Source of the DNA: JAVWHP01 sp036639955
Lineage (GTDB): Bacteria; Bacillota_I; Bacilli_A; Erysipelotrichales; Erysipelotrichaceae
NCBI GenBank assembly: GCA_036639955.1
Contig: JAVWHP010000008.1
Coordinates: 7,430-71,429, forward strand
DNA: 64,000 nucleotides
Direction: 5' to 3'
Positions 45,751-53,447 of this stretch are shown here, in pieces. The notes beneath the pieces were generated by a model that did not search any database, was not told where the DNA came from, and saw nothing but the letters and a program-made list of their open reading frames with translations. Made by a program: the position numbers and the translations under genes. Every line of letters begins with the position of its first letter. Position 1 is the first letter of the stretch.

Positions 45751-46419
45751 ATGAGCAATAAAAGTGTCATAGGTGTTATTTTTTTTAGTGCTATTATTTT
45801 TCCAGCTATATTTATGGAAATGTATAATGATTATGGTAATAGAAATTCAGATGTTAAAACTGATTCACCTACAAAAGAGGAAGTTGAACAAGGAGAAAAA
45901 TTACTTAGAATTGAAACGCAAAACGAAATAGATAGAAGATATCTAGATTTAATAATAGAAAATAGCAGAGTAGGATTAAGAGTAGAAGAAAAAGTCAACC
46001 AAGATAAGAAAAGTAAGACATATCTGTTAATGGATAATAATGATAAAGTAGTGGATTTTGATATTAAAAGAATCATAGCTATTTCAAATAATCACATTGT
46101 TCTTATAGATGTTGATAAGAATATGCATTTGTTCAACGTTAAACAGAATAAAATATCGAATCTAAATTTTAAGGATATAGGTAAGGTTATAGAATATTCA
46201 GAAATAGATGGAAATCAAGTGCAAGAACCCTATACGGATATAATACAAATTAAGGGAATTGATAACAAAATATATTACTATAACAAAGATGAAGAAATAG
46301 TTGCTTCTTCTTCAGATAAAAATTGTACATATGCTACAATAGTAAGAACCAACAACAGTTATAAGGAAAAACCTATAGCCAATTACAGTATTATGAACTG
46401 GGATTACTATAAAGATTAA
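45751..46419 (+). CDS. Membrane-anchored protein, candidate immunity protein (copy 2)
   Basis: It is a diverged tandem paralogue of the preceding gene with the same layout: a membrane anchor (VIGVIFFSAIIFPAIFM), a charged helical stretch, then beta-rich repeats (VVDFDIKRIIAISNNHIVLI, MHLFNVKQNKISNLNF, IIQIKGIDNKIYYYNKDEEI) and a C-terminal NWDYYKD matching MDWEKYS of copy 1. GGGAGG precedes the ATG. The tandem duplication suggests diversification, as often seen for immunity proteins, but a structural or signalling role cannot be excluded. It ends the first locus. Confidence 0.5.
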   Translation: MSNKSVIGVIFFSAIIFPAIFMEMYNDYGNRNSDVKTDSPTKEEVEQGEKLLRIETQNEIDRRYLDLIIENSRVGLRVEEKVNQDKKSKTYLLMDNNDKVVDFDIKRIIAISNNHIVLIDVDKNMHLFNVKQNKISNLNFKDIGKVIEYSEIDGNQVQEPYTDIIQIKGIDNKIYYYNKDEEIVASSSDKNCTYATIVRTNNSYKEKPIANYSIMNWDYYKD

Positions 46420-46555
46420 TAGAGTGTTATTAAAAAATAATATCTGTTACTTCCTATTATTTCAAGTTTTATATTAATTAAATATTTTAAAAATCTATCT
46501 AAATTGAATGACTATTTTATATAATAATTAATATGTTTTTATGATCGAATGAGAG

Positions 46556-46632
46556 ACTACCAACCATCCCCCTTCGATATTTCTAGTCATTAAATGCGTA
46601 TTCGTGTATACTATAGGGGAAAGGTTGGTAGT
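46556..46632 (+). promoter_or_regulatory. Long inverted repeat covering the helicase ribosome site
   Basis: ACTACCAACC (46556-46565) is perfectly complementary to GGTTGGTAGT (46623-46632), which ends 2 bases before the helicase start codon. Inside it, CCCC (46568-46572) can pair with GGGG (46616-46619). The ribosome site GGGGAAAGG lies within the right arm. If transcribed, the hairpin would hide it. A TATACT-like -10 inside the loop (46607-46612) leaves open that it is a DNA operator around a promoter instead. Confidence 0.6.
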
Positions 46633-46633
46633 T

Positions 46634-48082
46634 ATGGAAAAATTTAAAGAATTCAAGTTAAGTGAAAATATAAATAAAGCGGTTAATAAGTTGGGTTTTG
46701 TTGAACCTACTGCAGTACAACAGAAGGTAATACCAATATTAAGCGAGTCAGAAGATATCATAGTACAAGCACAAACAGGAAGTGGGAAAACATTATCATA
46801 TGGGATTCCGTTATGTATGGACATGGTATGGGAACAAAATGAGGCAAGTGCACTAATACTAGTACCAACAAGAGAATTAGCAAATCAAGTTCGTAAAGAT
46901 ATTGATGCTATAGCAACATATGAAAGATTCAGATTAGTAAGTGTTTATGGACATGCAAGTTATGATGCACAAAGACAACAACTAAAAGGTAAAGTACATG
47001 GAGTAATAGGAACACCAGGAAGAGTACTAGATCATATAATTCAAGGTACTTTTAATTTAGATAATATAAGATATGTTGTGTTAGATGAAGCAGATGAAAT
47101 GCTAGACATGGGTTTCATAGAACAAGTAGAAGAGATACTATCTTATATAAAGACAGAACATACTACAGCACTATTCTCAGCAACAATGCCAGAAAAAATA
47201 AAAGCTTTAGCATTAACATTCTTAGATCATCCTAAAACATTATCAATAAGAGATGAAAATAAGGTTGAAAGTCGTATAAAAATTGATAGTTATGAAGTAG
47301 AAGAGGAAGATAAACTTGATATTCTTTATAAAGTATTGTTAAGTGAAAAACCTGATAGTGCTATAATATTTGCTAAAACTCAAGATAGAGTTGATCAAGT
47401 ATTCAATTTCTTAAATAGGAATGGTATGTGTGTTGGAATATTACATGGTGGAATGGACCAAAAATCACGTACTGCTAGTATTGAACGTTTTAAAGCTGGA
47501 AAGAAACGTATCTTAGTAGCTACTGATGTTGCTGCTCGTGGATTAGATGTTGATGACGTAACACATATTATAAATTATGATTTACCTAATGTTGTAGAAA
47601 ACTATATACATAGAATGGGTAGAAGTGCACGTAAGGATACTTATGGTAAACTTATTAGTTTAATTGGTTATGGGGATAGAGATGAACGTTATAAAATAGA
47701 AGAATCTACTGGAATACCATTTGAATTTAAAGATACCGCTACTATTAGAATTAAAGACGAAGAAGCTGCTTTAGAAACATTAAGTAAAATATTTGCTCTT
47801 CGTAATGATAAAACAGATTTAGTTAAAAAGGATGTTACTACTTTATATGTTAATGCAGGTAAGATTAAAAAAATGCGTGCTAAAGATATAGTAGGTGCTA
47901 TAATGGATTGTCCTAATATTGCTTTTGAAGATATAGGTATAATCGATATACGTGATAATGTAACTTATGTAGACATACATAATGGTAAAGGACAACGTGT
48001 TCTTAAGTATTTAGAAAAGAATTCTATAAAGGGTAAAACAGTAAGAGTAGAAATAGCTACTGGTTCTAAATCCCAATATTAA
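46634..48082 (+). CDS. DEAD-box ATP-dependent RNA helicase (DbpA/CshA-like)
   Basis: All core motifs are present: Q motif with VEPTAVQQKVIP, Walker A AQTGSGKT (about 43-50), PTRELA, TPGRVLDH, DEAD in LDEADEMLD (about 148), SAT, and motif VI HRMGRSAR. A C-terminal domain of about 80 residues (TTLYVNAGKIKKMRAKDIVG onward) matches the DbpA RNA-binding RRM-like domain, which binds 23S rRNA hairpin 92 in DbpA/YxiN proteins. I chose ATG 46634 with AAAGG 9 bases upstream; GTG 46604 has no site and lies in the inverted repeat loop. Likely role: late 50S assembly. Confidence 0.9.
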   Translation: MEKFKEFKLSENINKAVNKLGFVEPTAVQQKVIPILSESEDIIVQAQTGSGKTLSYGIPLCMDMVWEQNEASALILVPTRELANQVRKDIDAIATYERFRLVSVYGHASYDAQRQQLKGKVHGVIGTPGRVLDHIIQGTFNLDNIRYVVLDEADEMLDMGFIEQVEEILSYIKTEHTTALFSATMPEKIKALALTFLDHPKTLSIRDENKVESRIKIDSYEVEEEDKLDILYKVLLSEKPDSAIIFAKTQDRVDQVFNFLNRNGMCVGILHGGMDQKSRTASIERFKAGKKRILVATDVAARGLDVDDVTHIINYDLPNVVENYIHRMGRSARKDTYGKLISLIGYGDRDERYKIEESTGIPFEFKDTATIRIKDEEAALETLSKIFALRNDKTDLVKKDVTTLYVNAGKIKKMRAKDIVGAIMDCPNIAFEDIGIIDIRDNVTYVDIHNGKGQRVLKYLEKNSIKGKTVRVEIATGSKSQY

Positions 48083-48113
48083 AAAAGTTAACCTTTACGG
48101 TTAACTTTTTTAA
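48081..48113. terminator. Bidirectional terminator
   Basis: AAAAAAGTTAACC pairs with GGTTAACTTTTTT. It lies between the convergent helicase (+) and aminotransferase (-) genes. Confidence 0.9.
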
Positions 48114-48116
48114 TAT

Positions 48117-49292
48117 TTATTTAGATGTAGATAATGATTCCATAAACTTTTCAATTCTTGTTAATGCAACCTTAATCTCTTCTATACTGTAAGCATATGA
48201 AACACGAATAAAGCCTTCACCAGCTTCACCAAACGCATCGCCAGGTACACAAGCTACACGTTGTTCATTAAGTAGATTATTACAGAATTCTTGCGATGTC
48301 ATTCCAGTACTTTTAATACAAGGGAATATATAGAATGCTCCTTCAGGAACATGAGTTTCTAAACCGAGTTTATTAAAGCCATCTACTATGAAGTTACGTC
48401 TAGCCAAATATGCTAACTTCATTTCTTCAACTTTTTCATCACAACATTTAAGACCTTCCAAAGCTCCATACTGAGCAGCAGTAGGAGCTGACATAATAAT
48501 ATACTGGTGAATCTTTACCATTGCATCAGTAAATACTTTATTAGCACAAACATAACCTAAACGCCAACCTGTCATAGCATATGCTTTAGAAAAACCATTA
48601 ATTATGATTACTTGATCTTTGATTTCTGGAAAATGAGCTAAACTTACATGGTTGTCATTGTATGTTAATTCAGCATATATCTCATCACTAATAACAATAA
48701 GATTATGTTTCTTAATAATAGGAACGATCTTTTCATAATCCTCCTGAGTCATAATGCCTCCGGTAGGATTACTAGGAAAGTTAAGGAGGATTGCTTTGGT
48801 TTTGGGAGTAATAGCTGCTTCTAGTTCTTCAGGAGTTAATTTAAAATGGTTAGAATGCTGTAATTTGATAATCTTAGGAATACCATGAGCTAATACTACT
48901 CCTGGTTCGTAAGCAACATAACATGGTGTTAAAATAATTACTTCATCACCTGGGTTAACAACAGCACGTAAAGCAATATCAATCGCTTCACTTCCACCAA
49001 CAGTAACTATAACATTAGATTTCCATTCATAATCTAAATCAAAACGACGTTTTAAATATTTACATATTTCTTCACGCAATTGAGGTAACCCTTTATTTGC
49101 AGTGTAAAATGTTTTACCACTTTGGATAGAATAAATAGCAGCTTCACGAATAGACCAAGGAGTGTCAAAGTCAGGTTCACCTACCCCTAAGGAAACAACA
49201 TCCTTCATTTGAGTAGCTAAATCAAAAAACTTTCTTATACCACTAGGTTTAATTTCCTTAGCTGTATCACTTAAATAGTTTTCATATATCAT
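48117..49292 (-). CDS. Class I/II PLP-dependent aminotransferase (PatA/AspC-like)
   Basis: Fold-type I aminotransferase with YTANKGLPQLREEI, VTVGGSEAIDIALRAVVNPG, LNFPSNPTGG, SDEIYAEL and the PLP-lysine box GFSKAYAMTGWRLGY. The C-terminal Arg region is FIRVSYAYSIEEIKVAL. Length 391 is normal. Substrate candidates are N-acetyl-LL-diaminopimelate, aspartate or aromatic amino acids; close relatives near lrp genes are often annotated as such without proof. The start codon overlaps the upstream lrp gene by 4 bases. Confidence 0.87.
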   Translation of the reverse strand: MIYENYLSDTAKEIKPSGIRKFFDLATQMKDVVSLGVGEPDFDTPWSIREAAIYSIQSGKTFYTANKGLPQLREEICKYLKRRFDLDYEWKSNVIVTVGGSEAIDIALRAVVNPGDEVIILTPCYVAYEPGVVLAHGIPKIIKLQHSNHFKLTPEELEAAITPKTKAILLNFPSNPTGGIMTQEDYEKIVPIIKKHNLIVISDEIYAELTYNDNHVSLAHFPEIKDQVIIINGFSKAYAMTGWRLGYVCANKVFTDAMVKIHQYIIMSAPTAAQYGALEGLKCCDEKVEEMKLAYLARRNFIVDGFNKLGLETHVPEGAFYIFPCIKSTGMTSQEFCNNLLNEQRVACVPGDAFGEAGEGFIRVSYAYSIEEIKVALTRIEKFMESLSTSK

Positions 49293-49777
49293 GCGCTAAT
49301 AATCATCCTTTCTTTTGTTTCTTCTTCTTTTTCATAAATTACACCATCTACTTTATATTGTTTTAAAATAAAGTATGTAGATGTACCTACTACTTCTTCA
49401 ATACAAGCAAGCTTAGTACCAACAAAGTTAGCAACTTCTTGCATAGTCTTACCAACAACTAAGACAGAGAATTCTGATTTACCACTCATAAGATACATAG
49501 TATCAACTTCAGAATACTTATAAATCATTTTAGCAATACGATCATAACCAAACTCTCGTTCTGGTGTAACATCAACTTCAATGATAGCCATAACCTTATT
49601 AATATTAGTTTTATCATAGTTTATTAAAGTATGATATCCTAAAATAACATGGTTATCCTCAAGTTCTTTTATAGCTAATTCAACGTTTTCAGCACTATCT
49701 GCTAAAGCGCTAGCTAAATCAGTAGTACTGTATTTAGCATTTTCATCTAATAATGTTAATAATAGTTTATTGTTCAT
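49289..49777 (-). CDS. Lrp/AsnC-family transcriptional regulator
   Basis: N-terminal winged helix-turn-helix (LLLTLLDENAKYSTTDLASA and the recognition helix SAENVELAIKELEDNHVI) is followed by a RAM ligand-binding domain (KVMAIIEVDVTPEREFGYDR, TMYLMSGKSEFSVLVVG). It likely responds to an amino acid and controls the overlapping aminotransferase gene. Length 162 is normal. AGGAGTG precedes the ATG. Confidence 0.85.
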   Translation of the reverse strand: MNNKLLLTLLDENAKYSTTDLASALADSAENVELAIKELEDNHVILGYHTLINYDKTNINKVMAIIEVDVTPEREFGYDRIAKMIYKYSEVDTMYLMSGKSEFSVLVVGKTMQEVANFVGTKLACIEEVVGTSTYFILKQYKVDGVIYEKEEETKERMIISA

Positions 49778-50420
49778 ACGTTCACTCCTTCTTGTTGTAC
49801 ATCTATTTTATATCTAATTATGATGGTTGTAAACAACTATCATTCGATATGCACAAGTTATCAGTTATTATCATGTGCTTATCGCTTAAATATTATGTAA
49901 GTTTACATTAAAGAAAGCTCATTATTAGGTTCATAACTAAATATCTAAACAGTTTTTCTTTTGCTTCAATGATTTGCTTAGTAATAAACAAAATATGAGT
50001 CTTAAATATCCTGTTTTTGTTAGGTAGCGTGTTTGTATAAATGTCATTTAATAATGGACAATCCGAATTGTGTAATTAAAATTTATTCTGAAGTTTCAAA
50101 ATAAATATAATTTGAATATCCTTTATGTTTAATATTTGATTATGTTTCATGAATGATTCTAAGGTGAGAATCATAATTTCTAATCGTCTTGTATGTCTTT
50201 ATTGCGTAGAAAACGATACTTGGATATTTAATAGCGATGCTAAGTTTTTATAACATCTTCATATCTTTCTTAAGGCTTTGTATAACATCTACCTAAAGAG
50301 CGATGATTTATTGCATATTTATGATAATTTATAATATTATTAAAATTTACAGTTTAACAACAAAAACATTCCAGTCCTAAATTAACCACAATGTCTTTAG
50401 ATTAGCCTATTGCAAGTTGA
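49778..50420. other. Non-coding decay region, possible Abi-like remnant on minus strand
   Basis: No intact gene is seen in this 640-base stretch. On the minus strand at about 50130-50310, broken frames give LKKDMKML, then IAIKYPSIVFYAIKTYKTIR with NYDSHLRII directly after it. That weakly resembles the C-terminal IRN-x-x-AH pattern of abortive-infection (Abi_2) proteins. Stops and shifts interrupt it. The rest is AT-rich without recognisable motifs. Confidence 0.25.
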
Positions 50421-50726
50421 TTGGCGTGTATCTCTAGAGCTCTGTTACTAATGGCCACTATAAGGATAGTCGATAACACTCCAAACCAAGCCAATTTCCA
50501 CGCTTACTCCTCGAACGCCTGTCCTACTGGTATACAGTGGTTTAAAGAAAAAGGACGGTGGGAACCTAGTGTTCATACACCTAACGCAGGTGATATCATT
50601 TTCTTTGATTGGGAACAAGATGGAATAAGTGAACACGTAGGGATTGTAGTAAAAATGGAAAATGGAATGGTGCACACCGTTGAAAGGAATAGCAATGATG
50701 AGTGTAGATTAATTGAATATATTTAA
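50421..50726 (+). pseudogene. CHAP-domain cell-wall hydrolase remnant
   Basis: From about 50480 the frame reads NACPTGIQWFKEKGRW, then PNAGDIIFFDWEQDGISEHV and GIVVKMENGMVHTVERNSND. This is the middle and end of a CHAP amidase as found in secreted or phage peptidoglycan hydrolases, with the catalytic His in SEHVGIV. The N-terminal third with the catalytic Cys is missing, and the nominal start has no ribosome site. It is therefore a fragment. It lies in a zone with other remnants. Confidence 0.7.
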
Positions 50727-50762
50727 ATTGGTATTTTTGTTATGGGTATGGAGTGATCAAAT

Positions 50763-50802
50763 AAAAAAGTTGTAGTCATCACTAGTGGATGACTACAACT
50801 TT
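50763..50802 (-). terminator. Terminator reading on the minus strand
   Basis: A stem of about 14 bp (GTTGTAGTCATC paired with GATGACTACAAC) is followed on the minus strand by TTTTTTATTT, but on the plus strand by an A-run. It should end transcripts of the small peptide and ABC remnant, not the CHAP fragment. Confidence 0.75.
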
Positions 50803-50861
50803 AAAAAAAGGGGCTACGTACAATTAAAGTATCATTCTCCAATACCCTTTTATAGATATAT

Positions 50862-50942
50862 TTATTTGTTTTTTTTTAAATATATTAATGCAATTATAAA
50901 AATTACCAAAAAAATCGCACTTACTAAAATCCTAAAGTCCAT
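50862..50942 (-). CDS. 26-residue single-helix membrane peptide
   Basis: The frame encodes a hydrophobic helix LVSAIFLVIFIIALIYL ending in LKKNK, a topology signal for N-out/C-in insertion. GAGGTG lies 8 bases before the ATG, and a terminator follows on the same strand. It lies just after an ABC-ATPase remnant. It could be a genuine small membrane protein or the last piece of a decayed transporter operon. It is too short for confident calling. Confidence 0.4.
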   Translation of the reverse strand: MDFRILVSAIFLVIFIIALIYLKKNK

Positions 50943-50958
50943 AAAAATTTCACCTCAC

Positions 50959-51160
50959 TCAATTAACTATTTTATTTACTGTCATTACACGAGTGGAAAT
51001 CTCTTTAAATTCACTTACGTGTGTAACCATTATAACACATTTGTCTTTTTCTTTTGAATTTGCTTTAATTTTATTAATCATATTCTCTGTGTATTCTTAT
51101 CTAATGCGGTGAAAGGTTCATCTAAAATCAAGGTATAAAACGGACTTATGTTGGCTTTAT
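50959..51160 (-). pseudogene. ABC transporter ATPase remnant
   Basis: On the minus strand one frame reads YTLILDEPFTALDKNTQRI then stop (51078-51080). The adjacent frame continues MINKIKANSKEKDKCVIMVT and then HVSEFKEI. Together these are Walker B, the D-loop and the switch-His region of an ABC ATPase, broken by a frameshift near 51080. Walker A and the signature motif are absent. On the plus strand at 51176-51260, GSYDLIGDK and IKIDEIEKSD look like another ATPase fragment, suggesting rearrangement. Confidence 0.65.
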
Positions 51161-51582
51161 GCAAATAATGTACATTGTGGATCTTATGACTTAATAGGTG
51201 ATAAATAAATTAAGATTGATGAAATTGAAAAAAGTGATTAGTCTAAACTTATAATATTGAGAGTGAAAATATCATAAAAGTTAGTGTTTTTAAATTCTAT
51301 ATGTGATTTATAAATAGGAAATTCAAATTCTTAATCAAGTCACTCTCGTCGTAAAAAGTTATAAGCATGAGAAACGGATTAGATTGAACGATAGTAATGC
51401 TATCCTATCATATACGTAAAGCAATTTTACTAGAATTTCTATAAACTTTACTATTCATAAAATTTGTAATAGAATTTATGAAATTTAAACAATATCGCAG
51501 TTGAAGCAGAACACTTCATAACAAAAAATTGCTATATAAACATTAATGTAATTTTGTTATAATAGACGAAAGGAGAATTAAT
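51161..51582 (+). promoter_or_regulatory. Intergenic region with extended -10 promoter for the HAD gene
   Basis: TGTTATAAT (51555-51563) is a perfect extended -10, and AAAGGAG follows before the HAD start. Upstream, apart from the possible ABC-ATPase fragment, no feature is recognised. Confidence 0.5.
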
Positions 51583-52428
51583 ATGAATAATAAAACAGTT
51601 ATAGCTATAATGTATGATTTTGATAAAACTTTATGTAGTAAGGATATGCAAGAATATAGTTTTATTCCTGAACTTGGTGTAGAGGCTAGTGAATTTTGGG
51701 AGTCTGCTACTGCTTTAACTAAGGAAGGAATGGATTCTATATTAGCTTATATGTATCTGATGATTAAAAAAGCTAGTGCTAATGATGTATGTATTAGAAG
51801 AAATAGCTTTGTTAAACTGGGTAAAGATATAGAGTTATTTCCCGGGGTATCAAATTACTTTAAAAGAATTAATGAATATGGAGCTAGTTTAGGTTTGAAA
51901 ATAGAACACTATATAATTTCTTCTGGATTAAAGGAGATTATTGAAGGTACTAGTATTGCTTCTGAATTTAAACAAATATTTGCTTGTGAGTTTTTTTATG
52001 ATGTTAATGGTGTAGCTAAATGGCCTAAAATGGCAGTTAATTACACTGCTAAAACACAGTTTTTATTTAGAATTAATAAAGGTTGTTTAAAACAAGATGA
52101 AAATCTAAATAAGTTTACTCCAGATGATGAACGTAGAGTCCCTTTTAGAAATATGATATATGTTGGTGATGGTTTAACAGATGTCCCTTGTATGAAATTA
52201 GTTAAAGTTAATGGTGGTCAGTCAATAGCTGTTCACCAAGATGATAAATCAATGAAAATAGCTAAACAACTATTGAATGACCACCGTGTAGACTTTATAG
52301 CTAAAGCTGATTATAGTGATGGATCAGAATATGATCGTATCTTAAAGCTAATATTAGATAAGATGAAAAACGTAAATCAATTAGTAAATGAACATCATAG
52401 ACAAGAAAAGATGGCAGCTAAAAAATAA
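51583..52428 (+). CDS. HAD-superfamily phosphatase (phosphoserine-phosphatase-like)
   Basis: Motif I YDFDKTL (about 11-17) gives the nucleophile Asp12 and acid/base Asp14. A helical cap follows, with motif II Ser in YIISSGL (about 112) and motif IV YVGDGLTDVPCMKL (about 196-209). The Lys-containing motif III lies near AKWPKMAV. Length 281 and the cap type resemble SerB-like phosphatases, but the substrate cannot be named. It is monocistronic with its own promoter and terminator. Confidence 0.8.
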   Translation: MNNKTVIAIMYDFDKTLCSKDMQEYSFIPELGVEASEFWESATALTKEGMDSILAYMYLMIKKASANDVCIRRNSFVKLGKDIELFPGVSNYFKRINEYGASLGLKIEHYIISSGLKEIIEGTSIASEFKQIFACEFFYDVNGVAKWPKMAVNYTAKTQFLFRINKGCLKQDENLNKFTPDDERRVPFRNMIYVGDGLTDVPCMKLVKVNGGQSIAVHQDDKSMKIAKQLLNDHRVDFIAKADYSDGSEYDRILKLILDKMKNVNQLVNEHHRQEKMAAKK

Positions 52429-52437
52429 TTTATCTAT

Positions 52438-52471
52438 AAAAAAACTTTGCTTATTAGAGCAAAGTTTTTTT
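52438..52471 (+). terminator. Terminator after HAD gene
   Basis: AAACTTTGCT pairs with AGCAAAGTTT with a T-rich tail. The minus-strand RpiR gene ends 35 bases away, so it may also serve that gene. Confidence 0.85.
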
Positions 52472-52506
52472 ATAGATTATTTATATAGGAGCAACCTAAT
52501 AGAGAA

Positions 52507-53274
52507 CTAACGATTTAATTGTTTAGCTAACTTATTAATAAGCAATTCTATAGCTATGAAAATAATAGCTTGAGAATCTACAAACATTGAATTAGAATCA
52601 CACGTAGGTAAACACATAAGCGTAACTTGATCAGAAATACGAGTGTTATGGTTGTTCTCACTAATAAGAACAGTAGTTGCTTTATTATCAATACTATTTT
52701 GGATTGATTCTAAAATGATAGGTGTGTTTCCCGACAATGAGAGAAAAATATTTAAATCATCATTAGTAGATAAAGATGATTTTTCACTCATTGAAGAAGG
52801 GATACAGCAGGTTTCAGCATCAATACCTAGGGCTAGTAAACGATAGCCAAGGAATTGTGCTGATAAACCAGTTTCATGGACACCAAAGATTTTTATCTTT
52901 CTAGCAGTTTTAATGGCACTAGATAGAAAGACAAGAAGATCTTCTGTTATGCTAGTCGGTATTGAGTCAATCCGAGTAGTGTAGTGTTTAAGAATAGAAG
53001 CAGTAGTCGAAGATGTTTCTAAAGAGTGGTTCTCACCACTAATTAGAAACCTTGAAATTTCATATTTAAATTCAGAATAACCAGAGTAACCACATTTTTG
53101 ACAAAATCTTAGTAAAGCAGATTTAGAAACCTTAGCTTTAGCAGCAACCTCTAAAATAGGATAACAAGTTATTACTCTTAGATTATTAAGTACATAGTTC
53201 TTAATTATTAGTTCAGATTTAGTGAATTCATTATGATGCAATTCAATTAATTCTATAGGATTCAAAGTTATCAC
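52507..53274 (-). CDS. RpiR-family regulator with SIS domain
   Basis: N-terminal helix-turn-helix of the RpiR type (LEVAAKAKVSKSALLRFCQK followed by GYSGYSEFKYEI) precedes a SIS sugar-phosphate domain (KIKIFGVHETGLSAQFLGYR, DLNIFLSLSGNTPIILESIQ). Members sense phosphosugars; MurR and GlcNAc regulators are known examples. It is divergent from the PTS operon, whose promoter region carries repeated TTTGGGAA elements. Regulation of that operon by this protein is therefore likely. Confidence 0.88.
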   Translation of the reverse strand: MITLNPIELIELHHNEFTKSELIIKNYVLNNLRVITCYPILEVAAKAKVSKSALLRFCQKCGYSGYSEFKYEISRFLISGENHSLETSSTTASILKHYTTRIDSIPTSITEDLLVFLSSAIKTARKIKIFGVHETGLSAQFLGYRLLALGIDAETCCIPSSMSEKSSLSTNDDLNIFLSLSGNTPIILESIQNSIDNKATTVLISENNHNTRISDQVTLMCLPTCDSNSMFVDSQAIIFIAIELLINKLAKQLNR

Positions 53275-53313
53275 CTCACAAGTAGTTTAACACAAAAAGG
53301 ACCAAGATACCAC

Positions 53314-53407
53314 AAGTTTGGGAAAAATATATAATTTTGTGGGAAAAAGTGTTGCAAACGGTTTCATTATGTTGTATACTTGGGACAGTTCCATAAAAGT
53401 TTGGGAA
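53314..53407 (+). promoter_or_regulatory. PTS operon promoter with cre site and repeated operator-like elements
   Basis: TTGCAA (53352-53357) and TATACT (53375-53380) are 17 bases apart. TGCAAACGGTTTCA (53353-53366) matches the cre consensus TGWAANCGNTNWCA at nearly all positions and covers the -35, so CcpA should block transcription when preferred sugars are present. AAGTTTGGGAA occurs twice, at 53314-53324 and 53397-53407, flanking the promoter, with related TGTGGGAAAAA at 53338-53348. These are probable RpiR operators. Confidence 0.75.
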
Positions 53408-53447
53408 TAAGTGGCAGTATACAGCCCGACCATAGGAGGTTAAAAGT

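Noticed and set aside
50785..51057. Plus-strand frame between the CHAP fragment and the HAD gene
   Set aside because: It is antisense to the ABC ATPase remnant and small membrane peptide, is low in complexity, and lacks a ribosome site.
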